Assembly: GCF_003985145.1 (NCBI RefSeq)
Contig: NZ_ML133527.1
Span: forward strand, 242,088-306,087
Source of the DNA: Rhizobium anhuiense
Lineage (GTDB): Bacteria; Pseudomonadota; Alphaproteobacteria; Rhizobiales; Rhizobiaceae
DNA: 64,000 nt
Direction of reading: 5' to 3'
Position 1 is the stretch's first letter. The number at the start of each line of letters is the position of its first letter. A model generated the notes under the pieces. The model was given only the letters and a program-made list of their open reading frames with translations. It had not been told where the DNA came from and searched no databases. Shown here one piece after another: positions 26,819 to 35,363 of the stretch. The translations under genes and the position numbers were made by a program.

Positions 26819-27610
26819 TTGGCATCAGGAAGACGAAAAGATACGGCTCTCCTGGCGGCCCGCGCCGGCCGCTACCGCGAACATGCCTCGCCGCCGGCGC
26901 TGCGGCGCCATTTCAGCCGCCTCTGGTCGCATACGCTCCATGACGGACCGCCGGCAATGGTGGCAATCGTGCCGGACGGCTATTGCGACCTTCTCTGGAT
27001 CGACGGCCGGCTGATCGTCGCCGGCCCCGACAGGACGGCAGCCTTTCCCATCATCCGGCCGGGCGCAACCGTCATCGGCGCACGTTTTGCACCGGGCGCC
27101 GCGGCACCCTGGCTGAGGACACCGCTCTCGGCCCTGGTCGGCTGCTCGGTGCCCCTGAGTGACATTGGCCGGGAGGACACGGCCGAATTCGAGGCGCGGC
27201 TTGGGGATTGTCCCAATCCCTCGGCCGCTATGGCGCTCTTCAGCCGCCTGCTCGAAGAAGCCGCACGCCATGAGGAAGAACCCGCCCGGGACGCCGCCGT
27301 GATCTTCGCCGCCGCCGACAGCGCTCGCCCGGCATCCGGCCTGCTCGACCGGCTCGGCATGAGCGAAAGGCAGCTGCGCCGTCGCTGCCACCATCATTTC
27401 GGCTATGGCGCAAAGACACTGGAACGGATCCGCCGGTTCCAGCGTTTCCTCGACCTCTGCCGCAGGTCGGGCACGATGCCGCTTGCCCGCCTGGCGTTCG
27501 AAGCGGGCTTTGCCGACCAGCCCCACATGACGCGCGAGGTCGGCGAGCTTTCGACTCTGACGCCTGCCGTCATTCTCGACCAGTTCAGCATGCGCAAAAG
27601 AGCTGACTGA
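26819..27610 (+). CDS. AraC-type HTH regulator with DUF6597-like N-terminal domain
   Basis: About 263 residues. The N-terminal part (VPDGYCDLLWIDGRLIVAGPDR and GARFAPGAAAPWL) resembles the sensor domain of DUF6597-type factors. The C-terminal ~90 residues are an AraC HTH (SERQLRRRCHHHFGYGAKTLERIRRFQRFL, then MPLARLAFEAGFADQPHMTREV). The TTG at 26819 has CGGGAG 8 bases upstream; no ATG is suitably placed, and the open frame upstream runs antisense to gnd. It precedes the SRPBCC and VOC genes and may control them. Confidence 0.75.
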   Translation: MASGRRKDTALLAARAGRYREHASPPALRRHFSRLWSHTLHDGPPAMVAIVPDGYCDLLWIDGRLIVAGPDRTAAFPIIRPGATVIGARFAPGAAAPWLRTPLSALVGCSVPLSDIGREDTAEFEARLGDCPNPSAAMALFSRLLEEAARHEEEPARDAAVIFAAADSARPASGLLDRLGMSERQLRRRCHHHFGYGAKTLERIRRFQRFLDLCRRSGTMPLARLAFEAGFADQPHMTREVGELSTLTPAVILDQFSMRKRAD

Positions 27611-27680
27611 CCGTTTTGTTCAAGACGCTGCCGGCTGGTTTGTTATTCTGACGAAACCAAATGCCAAGGACCTGCAAGCC

Positions 27681-28079
27681 ATGTCGACAATGCCCGCGAA
27701 AATCATCCACCTGTCGATCGAGCGCGACTGGCGCGACGTCTACGATTTTGCCGGCAAGCCGGAGAACATGCCGCTCTGGGCCTCCGGCCTTGCGACCGGT
27801 TTCGAGCCCGACGGCGCCGACTGGATCGCCCACGGTCCTCTCGGCACGGTCAAGGTGAGCTTCGTTCCCGCCAATGAATTCGGCGTGATCGACCATACGG
27901 TGACGATCGAATCCGGTCTCAGGGTCTATAATGCCCTGCGCATCGTGCCGAACGGCGATGGCTGCGAGGTCATGTTCACGATGCTGCGCCTGCCCGGCAT
28001 GACCGACGCGCAGTTTTCCGCCGATGCCGCCCATGTCGAGAAGGATCTCGCCATGCTGAAAGCCCTGATGGAGAGATAG
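27681..28079 (+). CDS. SRPBCC-family protein
   Basis: The 132-residue protein has the start of a START/Bet v1-like fold (IIHLSIERDWRDVYDFAGKPENMPLWASGL), with strands and a long C-terminal helix. Such proteins bind small hydrophobic ligands or act as polyketide cyclase-like enzymes; no specific role can be given. It abuts the VOC gene directly. Confidence 0.75.
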   Translation: MSTMPAKIIHLSIERDWRDVYDFAGKPENMPLWASGLATGFEPDGADWIAHGPLGTVKVSFVPANEFGVIDHTVTIESGLRVYNALRIVPNGDGCEVMFTMLRLPGMTDAQFSADAAHVEKDLAMLKALMER

Positions 28080-28439
28080 ATGGCCGATAAAGCAGAAAAC
28101 CACGACCGCCGTATCGATTATGTCGAATTCAACGTCGCCGACATCGCCGCCGCCAAAGCCTTTTACGGCTCGGCCTTCGGCTGGCGTTTCACCGACTACG
28201 GCCCGAACTACTGCGAATTCGACGATGGCCGGCTGAAGGGCGGCTTCACCGATTTCGGCCCCGTGCGGCCCGGCGGCCCGCTTGTTGTCGTCTATGCCAA
28301 GGACCTGGAAGAAGTGCTGACCTCAGTGGAAAGAGCCGGCGGCACGATCTGCCGGCCGATCACCGATTTTCCCGGCGGCCGCCGCTTCCACTTCCTCGAC
28401 CGCGACGGTTACGAACTCGCCGTCTGGGCGACTGCCTGA
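28080..28439 (+). CDS. VOC-family (glyoxalase/bleomycin-resistance fold) protein
   Basis: The 119-residue protein has the VOC pattern: YVEFNVADIAAAKAFYGSAFGW at the start, LVVVYAKDLEEVLTSVERAGG in the middle and FHFLDRDGYELAVW at the end. Its potential metal ligands include the late Glu. The ATG follows the previous stop codon immediately, so the two proteins are probably coexpressed. The reaction is unknown. Confidence 0.8.
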   Translation: MADKAENHDRRIDYVEFNVADIAAAKAFYGSAFGWRFTDYGPNYCEFDDGRLKGGFTDFGPVRPGGPLVVVYAKDLEEVLTSVERAGGTICRPITDFPGGRRFHFLDRDGYELAVWATA

Positions 28440-28484
28440 CGGTAACTTGATTGGTCAGGGCGCGCCTGAATCAGCCGGCCGGGG

Positions 28485-29315
28485 TCAGGCAGCCTGCCGC
28501 CGCCGATCGTGATCTTCCATGACGATCAGCGCACCGATGACAGTACCGCCCGCATCGCGCAGCGGCGACATGCGACAGCGCACCTGCCGCGATCCGACAC
28601 TGCCGGCCGGGCGCTCATAGGTATAGTCGATCTGGTCCCCGGCAAAACAGGCGTCGAGCTTGTGCTTGGCGCATTCGGCAAACCGCTCCTCACCGATGAA
28701 TTCGGAAAGGTGGCGGCCAATGAGTTCCATCGGCTTTCTATCGAGATGGGCGCTGTTGGCCGGATTGGAATAGAGGTAGCGATAGTCTCTCGTCAGCACG
28801 GCCACGCGGTCCGGCAGGCTTTCCAAGATCGCGGCATTGAGGAACTGGCCGTTGTCTGTATCCGGCACATAGGCCGCCGGCGGTTCGATGCGCACATCCC
28901 GCGGCGAAGGCGTGCGCCAGTCCGGCCCATGCGCCCCGAAATAACGGTCGAGCAGGTAGGAAAGCACCGTCGTGTGCTCGGTGACGCTGGCGCTATCGTC
29001 GGCGTCCTGGCCGATCAGATGGGTCACAAACTGCAGTTGCATGTAGACTTCGAGCAGGTTCATCGCCTTGTGGGCGAGAATCGCTTCGACCAGCGGCTCG
29101 ACATGGCGGTCGAGCGCCGTAACGCGCTGATCGTCGCCGAGACGAATGGCTTCCTCGATTTGAACGCAACGCAAGGAAAAGGCCCGAAAAAGCTCCAGCA
29201 AGACGCTCCAACTCCCATTGTCCCAAGAACGAGTCCGAAACCGGCTAAGGCTGCATCTCCCCAAAATGCGCCCTGCAGTAGACTTTATTCGCGTCTTGGT
29301 GGTGACGGGTAACAT
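28485..29315 (-). CDS. PAS-domain protein
   Basis: The 276-residue frame has a helical N-terminal half (LELFRAFSLRCVQIEEAIRLGDD) and a C-terminal PAS domain (ILESLPDRVAVLTRDYRYLYSNPANSAHL, then GRHLSEFIGEERF and GGTVIGALIVMEDH). No kinase, GGDEF or HTH output domain follows, so it may be a partner protein. The start is uncertain: ATG 29315 lies directly after a strong hairpin, while a TTG at 29201 with GGAG upstream would give 238 residues starting at the conserved helix. Confidence 0.7.
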   Translation of the reverse strand: MLPVTTKTRIKSTAGRILGRCSLSRFRTRSWDNGSWSVLLELFRAFSLRCVQIEEAIRLGDDQRVTALDRHVEPLVEAILAHKAMNLLEVYMQLQFVTHLIGQDADDSASVTEHTTVLSYLLDRYFGAHGPDWRTPSPRDVRIEPPAAYVPDTDNGQFLNAAILESLPDRVAVLTRDYRYLYSNPANSAHLDRKPMELIGRHLSEFIGEERFAECAKHKLDACFAGDQIDYTYERPAGSVGSRQVRCRMSPLRDAGGTVIGALIVMEDHDRRRQAA

Positions 29316-29318
29316 GAA

Positions 29319-29345
29319 GTGCCCTCAGTTTCAATCCGAGGGCAC
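29319..29345 (-). terminator. Hairpin between lpxXL and the PAS gene
   Basis: An 8-bp perfect stem GTGCCCTC/GAGGGCAC with an 11-nt loop lies ~100 bp after the lpxXL stop and a few bases before the possible ATG of the PAS gene. It lacks a good T-run, so termination is only a guess. If transcribed with the PAS gene it would shield that ATG. Confidence 0.4.
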
Positions 29346-29446
29346 CTGCCGCTTTTCACCGCTGATAATTGAGGGTGGACCTTTTTGCAGCACGATGCCG
29401 AAAGTGTAAGCGTTTTTTAGACCGGCCCACCTAAAATCAATCTGTC

Positions 29447-30382
29447 TTAAGGCGCGAGCGTCTGCTTGATCTGCCAGCGGTCGTGATACCAGAGCCACTG
29501 TTCCGGGTATTCCCGTACCCAGCTTTCCACCTTGTCGTTGAGCAGCTGGGCGGCTGCCGGCAGGTCGAGATTGCCCTTGGCGTCGCGCGGCATGTCCAGC
29601 CGCGGCTCGATCTCCAGCCGGTAGCGATTTCCCGGCAGCCGGATGCAGCGCGCCGGATAGACCTCGCAGTCGAACTGGCGCACCAGCTTCGGCAGCAGCG
29701 GATTGGTCTTGACCTCGCGCCCGAAGAAGGTGCCTTTCAGCCCCTTACGGAATTTCTGGTCGACGAGCACGCCGACCCCCTGGCCTGCTTCCAGCTGGCG
29801 GGCGAGCGCAAAGGAGGAACCGGCATGCGAAGGCACCAGCTTGCCCATGCGCGCGCTCCTGAAGTCGAACACCTTCTTGGCGACATAGGGATTGTTCGGC
29901 GGCCGAAAAAGCACGGTCACGGTGAGCCCGAAGGCGGCCCCTGCTACCGGCAGCAGTTCAAAGTTGGCGGTATGGCCGGTAAAGACGATGAAGGGGCGTG
30001 GATTGTCGCGCAGGTCGAGGAAGATCGGGACGCCAGACACCTCTACCCTGCCCGGCTCCGACTTTTCGGGATCGTAGTCGAACAGTTGGTCGAGGAAGAC
30101 GTATTCGGCCGCCAGCCGGCCCATATTGCCCCAGCTGTCGAGCGCGATCTCCTCGATCTCGGCCTCGCTCTTCTCGGGGAAGGCGTTGCGCAGATTGGTC
30201 AGCATCAGCCGGTGGCGGCGAGTGCGCCGGCCGAGGCGACGCATCATCCTGTCGGCGAAGCGGATCGCGCCATCGGCCGGAAACAGCTTCAGGAAATTCA
30301 GGAAGCCGAACATCACCTGCGCCACCAGCCATTGCTGGAAATTTCTGAGCGCCAGCACGATCCGGGTGATGAAGAGCTTCAC
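29447..30382 (-). CDS. lpxXL: Very-long-chain fatty acyltransferase of lipid A synthesis
   Basis: The 311-residue LPLAT-family acyltransferase has an N-terminal hydrophobic anchor and an H-x4-E catalytic motif GHTANFE (His137, Glu142). LpxXL transfers the 27-hydroxyoctacosanoate chain from AcpXL to lipid A at the inner membrane. It is the last gene of the acpXL-lpxXL cluster and begins 4 bp after the adh2XL stop, so the same message is likely. Confidence 0.9.
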   Translation of the reverse strand: MKLFITRIVLALRNFQQWLVAQVMFGFLNFLKLFPADGAIRFADRMMRRLGRRTRRHRLMLTNLRNAFPEKSEAEIEEIALDSWGNMGRLAAEYVFLDQLFDYDPEKSEPGRVEVSGVPIFLDLRDNPRPFIVFTGHTANFELLPVAGAAFGLTVTVLFRPPNNPYVAKKVFDFRSARMGKLVPSHAGSSFALARQLEAGQGVGVLVDQKFRKGLKGTFFGREVKTNPLLPKLVRQFDCEVYPARCIRLPGNRYRLEIEPRLDMPRDAKGNLDLPAAAQLLNDKVESWVREYPEQWLWYHDRWQIKQTLAP

Positions 30383-30386
30383 GCGG

Positions 30387-31415
30387 TCAATCCATCTTCA
30401 GGATGATCTTGCCGAAGATCTGGCGCGATTCCATCCGCTCCAGCGCCCGGTCGATATCGCTGAAGCTGACTTCGGTGTCGATGACCGGATGCACGAGCCC
30501 GCGGCCCATCTTCTGCATCGCATCCGCCATGTTCTCCATGCGGCAGCCGAAGGAGCCGAGAAGCTTCAGCTGCTGCTGGAACAGCATCATCAGGTTCATC
30601 TCTGTGGAAACACCCGAGGTCGAGCCGCAGGTGACGAGCCGCCCGCCGCGCTTCATGCAGAGCATCGAGCCCGCCCAGGTGTCCTTGCCGACATGTTCGA
30701 AGACGACGTCGACGCCCTTCTTCTTGGTGAGCTTGCGCACCACGCCCTCGAAGCGGTCGGTGCGGTAGTTGATGACGTGATCGGCGCCAAGCGCCTTGGC
30801 CTTCTCGATCTTGTCGTCGGAACCGACTGTGGTGATGACGGTGCAGCCGATCTTCTTGGCAAGCTGGATCGCCGCCGTGCCGATGCCGGAACCGCCGGCA
30901 TGGACGAGAATCGTCTCGCCCGGCTCGAGCTTGGCATTGTCGAACAGCATGTGCTCGACCGTGCCGAAGGTGACGGGCGCAAGTGCTGCACCGATCGCAT
31001 CGACACCGGGAGGAGCCGGCACCAGCAGGCGCGCCGGCAGGTTGACCTTCTCCTGCGCAAAGCCGTCGAGATGGAAGCCGTGCACGCCTGAGACATGTTC
31101 GCAGAGATTGTCGCGGCCCTCGCGGCAGGGGCGGCAGAGACCGCAGGTGCGCGCGCCGTAGATCGAGACGAGCTGGCCCGGCAGCACGTTGGCGACGCCC
31201 GGCCCGATCGATTCCACGACGCCCGAAGCTTCCGCGCCGATGACCAGCGGCATCTTGCGCTTGGCGAAGGCCATGCCGCGCCAGCCCCAGACGTCGATGT
31301 GATTGAGCGCCACCGCCTTGACCCGCAACGTCACCTCTCCGGCGCCAGGTGCGTCCGGTTCCGGCAGATCGGTGATCTCAAGCTTGCGGTCGTCGATCAG
31401 TTGCAAAGCGCGCAT
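30387..31415 (-). CDS. adh2XL: Zinc-type alcohol dehydrogenase of the VLCFA cluster
   Basis: The 342-residue medium-chain dehydrogenase has the structural-zinc Cys cluster CGLCRPCREGRDNLC, GAEASGVVESIG and the Rossmann HAGGSGIGTAAIQLAK. Its position between lpxXL and fabF1XL identifies it as Adh2XL. The role in 27-hydroxyoctacosanoate synthesis is not established; acting on the omega-1 oxygen or as an enoyl reductase-like enzyme are both possible. Confidence 0.88.
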   Translation of the reverse strand: MRALQLIDDRKLEITDLPEPDAPGAGEVTLRVKAVALNHIDVWGWRGMAFAKRKMPLVIGAEASGVVESIGPGVANVLPGQLVSIYGARTCGLCRPCREGRDNLCEHVSGVHGFHLDGFAQEKVNLPARLLVPAPPGVDAIGAALAPVTFGTVEHMLFDNAKLEPGETILVHAGGSGIGTAAIQLAKKIGCTVITTVGSDDKIEKAKALGADHVINYRTDRFEGVVRKLTKKKGVDVVFEHVGKDTWAGSMLCMKRGGRLVTCGSTSGVSTEMNLMMLFQQQLKLLGSFGCRMENMADAMQKMGRGLVHPVIDTEVSFSDIDRALERMESRQIFGKIILKMD

Positions 31416-31470
31416 GGCAAAATCCCTCGCCTGAAGGCGTCATCTCTCTCAAAAATTTGTCGGGAACCGC

Positions 31471-32757
31471 TTAAGCCGGTTCGAGCGCCATGACAAGGCT
31501 GGCATTCTGCCCGCCGAAGCCGAAGGAGTTGGAAAGCACGGCTGAAACCTGGGCTTCCCGCTTCTTGTTCGGCACGACATCGAGAACGATCGACGGATCG
31601 GGGTTGGTGTAGTTGATCGTCGGCGGCAGCGTCCCGGTCAGCATCGTCTGCAACGAGAACACCGCCTCGACGGCACCCGCTGCCGTCAGCGTATGGCCGA
31701 TCATCGACTTGTTCGACGAGACCGGGATGCCGACGAGCCGCTCGCCGAAGACGGCCGACATCGCCCCATATTCCATCTTGTCGTTCTCCGGCGTCGAGGT
31801 GCCGTGGGCATTGATGTAGCCGATGCCGCTCTCGTCGATGCCGGCATCGGCAAGCGCCGCGCGAATCGTCGCGATTGCCGGGCCGCCATCCGGCGACGAC
31901 CGGGTGCGATGAAAGCTGTCGGCCTTGTCGCCGGCGCCCTTCATGATGCCGAGCACCTTGGCGCCGCGGGCGACCGCCGCTTCCAGCGATTCCAGCACCA
32001 GCGTCGCGGCACCTTCGGCGATGACGAAGCCGTCGCGATCCTTGCTGAATGGCTTGGAGGCCTTGGTCGGCGGATCGTTCTGCGTCGAAAGGGCAGACAG
32101 CAGCGAGAAGCGGATCAGCGCTTCGGCGCTCAGCGATCCGTCGGTCGCAACCGTCAGCGCCCGGGTCGTGCGGCCCTGGCGGATCGCCTCGATGCCGAGT
32201 TGGATGGCCGTGACGCCGGAAGCGCATGCGGTCGACAGCGTCACGGGAAGGCCGCGCGTGCCGAACCGGTCTGCCAGGCGTTCGGAAATCGCGCCGAACA
32301 GTGCCGCCTCGTGGAAGGCCGGGTCCGGGCGCTGGCGCAGCGCCGTCAGGAAGCGCTCATAGGCATCGCCCGGATGGTCGGAGGCCGGTGAACGGTCGGC
32401 AAGCTCGAAACGCGCGCTCCATTCCGGCTCGATCGGCGGGGCGGCGAGGAACAGCGGGCCGTTGAAATCGCCGGAAAGGCCGGCATTAGCAAGCGCCTCG
32501 ATCGTCGTTTCGCGGGCAAAGGCATAGGAGCGCTCAACGGCATTCGGCACCGGGATGCCAATGAAATCGACAGTGCCGGCGATCCGCGTCGACAGGCCCT
32601 CGGTCGGGAAACGGTTGATCTCGTGGATACCCGACGTGCCAGACGAGAGCGCTGCCCAGTTGTCGCTGAGGCCCTGACCAAGCGAGGTGATGATGCCCAT
32701 GCCGGTCACCGCCACGATCGGACGGCCGAGATGATCCCTGTAAGCGGAAGCTGTCAT
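31471..32757 (-). CDS. fabF1XL: Beta-ketoacyl-ACP synthase, catalytic partner
   Basis: The 428-residue FabF-type ketosynthase elongates acyl chains on AcpXL. The full Cys-His-His set is present: Cys178 in LSTACASG, His318 in INAHGTST and His355 in NKSMIGHT. The ATG at 32757 has GAGGAG upstream and lies 11 bp after the fabF2XL stop codon. Its neighbour FabF2XL lacks two of these residues, so this subunit probably supplies the chemistry for both. Confidence 0.92.
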   Translation of the reverse strand: MTASAYRDHLGRPIVAVTGMGIITSLGQGLSDNWAALSSGTSGIHEINRFPTEGLSTRIAGTVDFIGIPVPNAVERSYAFARETTIEALANAGLSGDFNGPLFLAAPPIEPEWSARFELADRSPASDHPGDAYERFLTALRQRPDPAFHEAALFGAISERLADRFGTRGLPVTLSTACASGVTAIQLGIEAIRQGRTTRALTVATDGSLSAEALIRFSLLSALSTQNDPPTKASKPFSKDRDGFVIAEGAATLVLESLEAAVARGAKVLGIMKGAGDKADSFHRTRSSPDGGPAIATIRAALADAGIDESGIGYINAHGTSTPENDKMEYGAMSAVFGERLVGIPVSSNKSMIGHTLTAAGAVEAVFSLQTMLTGTLPPTINYTNPDPSIVLDVVPNKKREAQVSAVLSNSFGFGGQNASLVMALEPA

Positions 32758-32768
32758 GTCCTTACTCC

Positions 32769-33974
32769 TCACGCATCTGCGGAAAGAACGGCAACACCTT
32801 CGCCGCGCTGATGTCCGACCGTGGTTACGACGGCGGCGGTGGCGCCTGCCCGCATCGGCGCCTCATGAGCGGCATCGAAGGGCGGAACCTTGGCCTTGCC
32901 ATCGACGGCAAGGGCTGCAAGCGCCAGCCCCAGCGTGAACTGCGTCTCGATCGTATGGCCGGTGACGCCGCCGAAGCCGCGGATCGCAACGTCGGGCAAA
33001 TGATGTTCGAGCACCGCCCGTTCACGGGCGGCAAGATCGTGCATACCGGTCGAGCCGGAAAAGACCGCCGTGCTCTCGGCGGCAAGTCCGACGGCCGGTG
33101 CCAGGAGCCGCTCCAGCCGGACCTCGAGATTGCCGGCATTGCGGTTGCCGCGGTCACCCTCGACCGCGTCGATGACGGCGTAGATATGGGCACCGCGGGC
33201 TTCGGCATGCTTGCGCGATTCGAGCACCAGGAAGGCGCCGGCCGAACCGGTGATCATGCCGCCGCCGTCGCTGGGTCTCCGCGACCAGAGCGGCACCCAG
33301 TCGCCGCGCGCATGCGCGCCGATCGCTTCGGTGAGCAGGATCATATCGGGCCGTTCGGCCGCGAAGGCGCCGCCAACCAGCGCATGCGAGGATTCGCCTG
33401 ACTTGATGCGGTAGAAGGCGGTCTCGACGGCTGATATGCCGGCCGCTTCCTCGCCCATGAAGGTGCGCGAGGAGCCGGTGACCTTGTGCACGATCGAGAT
33501 ATTGCCGGCGAGCAGGTTGGAAAGCTGGGCAAGGAACAGCGTCGGCCGGAGCTCCGTCGTCAGCTTTTCGTTGAGCAGCAGCTCACGGTCGTTGCGCTTC
33601 AGCGCTTCGTCGACGATCAGCGTATCGACATTGATGTCACGCTCGCCGCCGCCGGCCGCCACGATCATGTCCATGGCGCCGCAGGCCTCGATATCATCCT
33701 TGAAGCCGGCATCGTCGAGCGCAAGGCCGGCAGCGAAAACGCCGATGCGCTGCCAGTTCTCCATCTGGCGCTGGTCGCCGCGCTTGGCGATCTGCTGCGA
33801 CCAGTCGATCTCGGGCAGCGGATGCACCGGATAGGGCTTGAACTTCTCGGTCTCGACGATCGCCTTCGGGGTAGTGCCGGCCGAAAGCAGCGCGATATGC
33901 GCATCCTTGCCGACGCCCTGACAGGTGACGATGCCGATGCCTGTGATGACGACGTCGTTTGCAGCCTTGCTCAT
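32769..33974 (-). CDS. fabF2XL: Degenerate beta-ketoacyl synthase, probable partner subunit
   Basis: The 401-residue protein keeps the thiolase fold but not the active site. At the nucleophile position the motif reads VTGSSRTF, with Ser168 in place of Cys. The first His region reads VFSGSTGMH, with Gly307 at the aligned place. The second His is kept (GGVTGHT, His340). This is the pattern of KS-beta/chain-length factors. Start ATG overlaps the fabZXL stop by four bases (ATGA), and fabF1XL follows closely, so equal expression of the pair is likely. Confidence 0.88.
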   Translation of the reverse strand: MSKAANDVVITGIGIVTCQGVGKDAHIALLSAGTTPKAIVETEKFKPYPVHPLPEIDWSQQIAKRGDQRQMENWQRIGVFAAGLALDDAGFKDDIEACGAMDMIVAAGGGERDINVDTLIVDEALKRNDRELLLNEKLTTELRPTLFLAQLSNLLAGNISIVHKVTGSSRTFMGEEAAGISAVETAFYRIKSGESSHALVGGAFAAERPDMILLTEAIGAHARGDWVPLWSRRPSDGGGMITGSAGAFLVLESRKHAEARGAHIYAVIDAVEGDRGNRNAGNLEVRLERLLAPAVGLAAESTAVFSGSTGMHDLAARERAVLEHHLPDVAIRGFGGVTGHTIETQFTLGLALAALAVDGKAKVPPFDAAHEAPMRAGATAAVVTTVGHQRGEGVAVLSADA

Positions 33975-34453
33975 CCAATCACTCCCTGCGCCGCGATCGC
34001 TTCGAGAAGCCCGATCTCGCCGGCACGTTTCTTCACGATATCGCCGAGCGGCACCTCGGAAAACGGCATGGTGCGAAGCTTCAGCTGCGCATCGCAGACC
34101 TTCTTGCCGGCGCTGGTGATTTTAGCCTTGGTGACCGCAAAACCCGAACCGTCATGCTCCAGAACCGCCTCGATGTCGAGCACCGCTTCCGGCTCGACGA
34201 AGGTGCGCATCTTGGCGCCGTCGACAGTCATCAGGAAAGGCATGGCGGCAAAATCGGTGACGGCAAGCACCAGCATGCCGGAGGCCTGCGCCATGGTCTC
34301 GATCAGAAGCACGCCGGGGACCAGCGGCATTCCGGGAAAATGGCCTTCGAAAACGGGGCTCTTGGCCGGCACGACGGATCGCGCCTTAAGCGTGCCCTTC
34401 TTCAGGTCCACCGCTTCGACGCGGTCAATCATCTGGAAATATTCCAGCAGCAT
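33971..34453 (-). CDS. fabZXL: 3-hydroxyacyl-ACP dehydratase of the VLCFA cluster
   Basis: The 160-residue hot-dog-fold protein has the FabZ active-site stretch GHFPGMPLVPGVLLIETMAQ, with His38 and Glu52. It dehydrates 3-hydroxyacyl-AcpXL intermediates. The ATG at 34453 has GGAGG 6 bases upstream; the open frame above it has no ribosome-binding site and is not conserved-looking. It overlaps fabF2XL by four bases. Confidence 0.9.
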   Translation of the reverse strand: MLLEYFQMIDRVEAVDLKKGTLKARSVVPAKSPVFEGHFPGMPLVPGVLLIETMAQASGMLVLAVTDFAAMPFLMTVDGAKMRTFVEPEAVLDIEAVLEHDGSGFAVTKAKITSAGKKVCDAQLKLRTMPFSEVPLGDIVKKRAGEIGLLEAIAAQGVIG

Positions 34454-34665
34454 TCGGATCCTCCGGCCCGACAGGCCAGATCCGCCCGCCGGTGACGCCT
34501 GAAGCGCGTCGCATAGAAGCTGGTCGCACTTTAGGTCTTTGTTTTGTGCACGTCGTCGCCCCAAAACCGCTGCACGCTTTTGGGCGACATGCACTAGTTA
34601 GGAACGAAACCGCCCGGCCGCCATATTCACGGCGGCAGGGCGTTCAAAAAAGACTTTTATGTCGC

Positions 34666-34944
34666 TCAGGCCTTGGCTGCTTTGAGCTCGTCGATCTTGG
34701 CGCAGAGGTTCTTCAGCACGAAATATTCTTCGGTGGAAACCTTGCCTTCGTTGACTTCCTGCGTCCACTTTTCGAGCGGAATCTTGATGCCGAATTCCTT
34801 GTCGATCGCAAAGACGATGTCGAGGAAATCGAGGCTGTCGATACCGAGGTCGTCGATCGTATGGCTCTCCGGCGTGATCGTCGCGCGGTCGATCTCGCTG
34901 GTTTCTGCAATAATGTCGGCAACTTTATCGAATGTAGCGGTCAC
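34666..34944 (-). CDS. acpXL: Specialised acyl carrier protein for very-long-chain fatty acid
   Basis: From the GTG at 34944 the protein has 92 residues, the known AcpXL size, with GAGG 8 bases upstream. The phosphopantetheine Ser37 lies in [12 protein letters not shown], and the C-terminus [13 protein letters not shown] is typical. AcpXL carries the growing 27-hydroxyoctacosanoate chain. It is the first gene of the cluster, separated from fabZXL by about 210 bp, so it may be expressed more strongly than the rest. Confidence 0.95.
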
Positions 34945-35231
34945 GCGCTGTACCTCATGAAATGACGATTTAAACCTCCTCATAGGCAAATCCATTTCAA
35001 AAGCCAATGCTTTCGTCCCGGCGTTGCGGCAATTTGCCGGTTGGGTGTTGCCTAAACAGCAATGGAATGCCGGTCTTTGCCGTCCCCGGGACGGGCGCCG
35101 AGGCGCGCGGCGATGCCGCACCCGAAAGCCCGCCCAGCCGGAAGGCGAAAAAGCCGTCCGAATCAAACCCGCGAACGGCCCTCGCATCGCGGCAAACGCA
35201 ACTTCCGGCAAAACCGGCGGGCGGGGATGCT

Positions 35232-35245
35232 TTGATCTAAATCAA
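35232..35245. promoter_or_regulatory. Anaerobox (FNR/FixK-type site), distal
   Basis: TTGATCTAAATCAA is a perfect match to TTGAT-N4-ATCAA, ~120 bp upstream of the fnrN start. FnrN-type regulators bind such sites, so autoregulation under low oxygen is likely. Confidence 0.85.
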
Positions 35246-35263
35246 ACAGCGATCCCGGCGAAA

Positions 35264-35277
35264 TTGATAATCCTCAA
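35264..35277. promoter_or_regulatory. Second anaerobox-like site, proximal
   Basis: TTGATAATCCTCAA matches the anaerobox except for one base in the second half (C for A). It lies 18 bp from the distal site. In rhizobia fnrN can have two sites, one activating and one repressing; the mismatch suggests weaker binding here. Confidence 0.65.
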
Positions 35278-35363
35278 GGCGCGCTGGGGGCATGCGCGGG
35301 CATGGGCCATGCCGGACGCGCCAATCCTGCCGGCCATACGAAGATTTCAAAAGGGATCAGGAC

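Larger units (their letters stand above)
34945..35363. promoter_or_regulatory. Divergent control region of acpXL and fnrN
   Basis: This 419-bp spacer holds the two anaerobox-like sites near fnrN and a 13-bp inverted repeat CGGCAA-T-TTGCCG at 35027-35039 nearer acpXL, whose binder is unknown. No gene is credible here. Confidence 0.6.
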
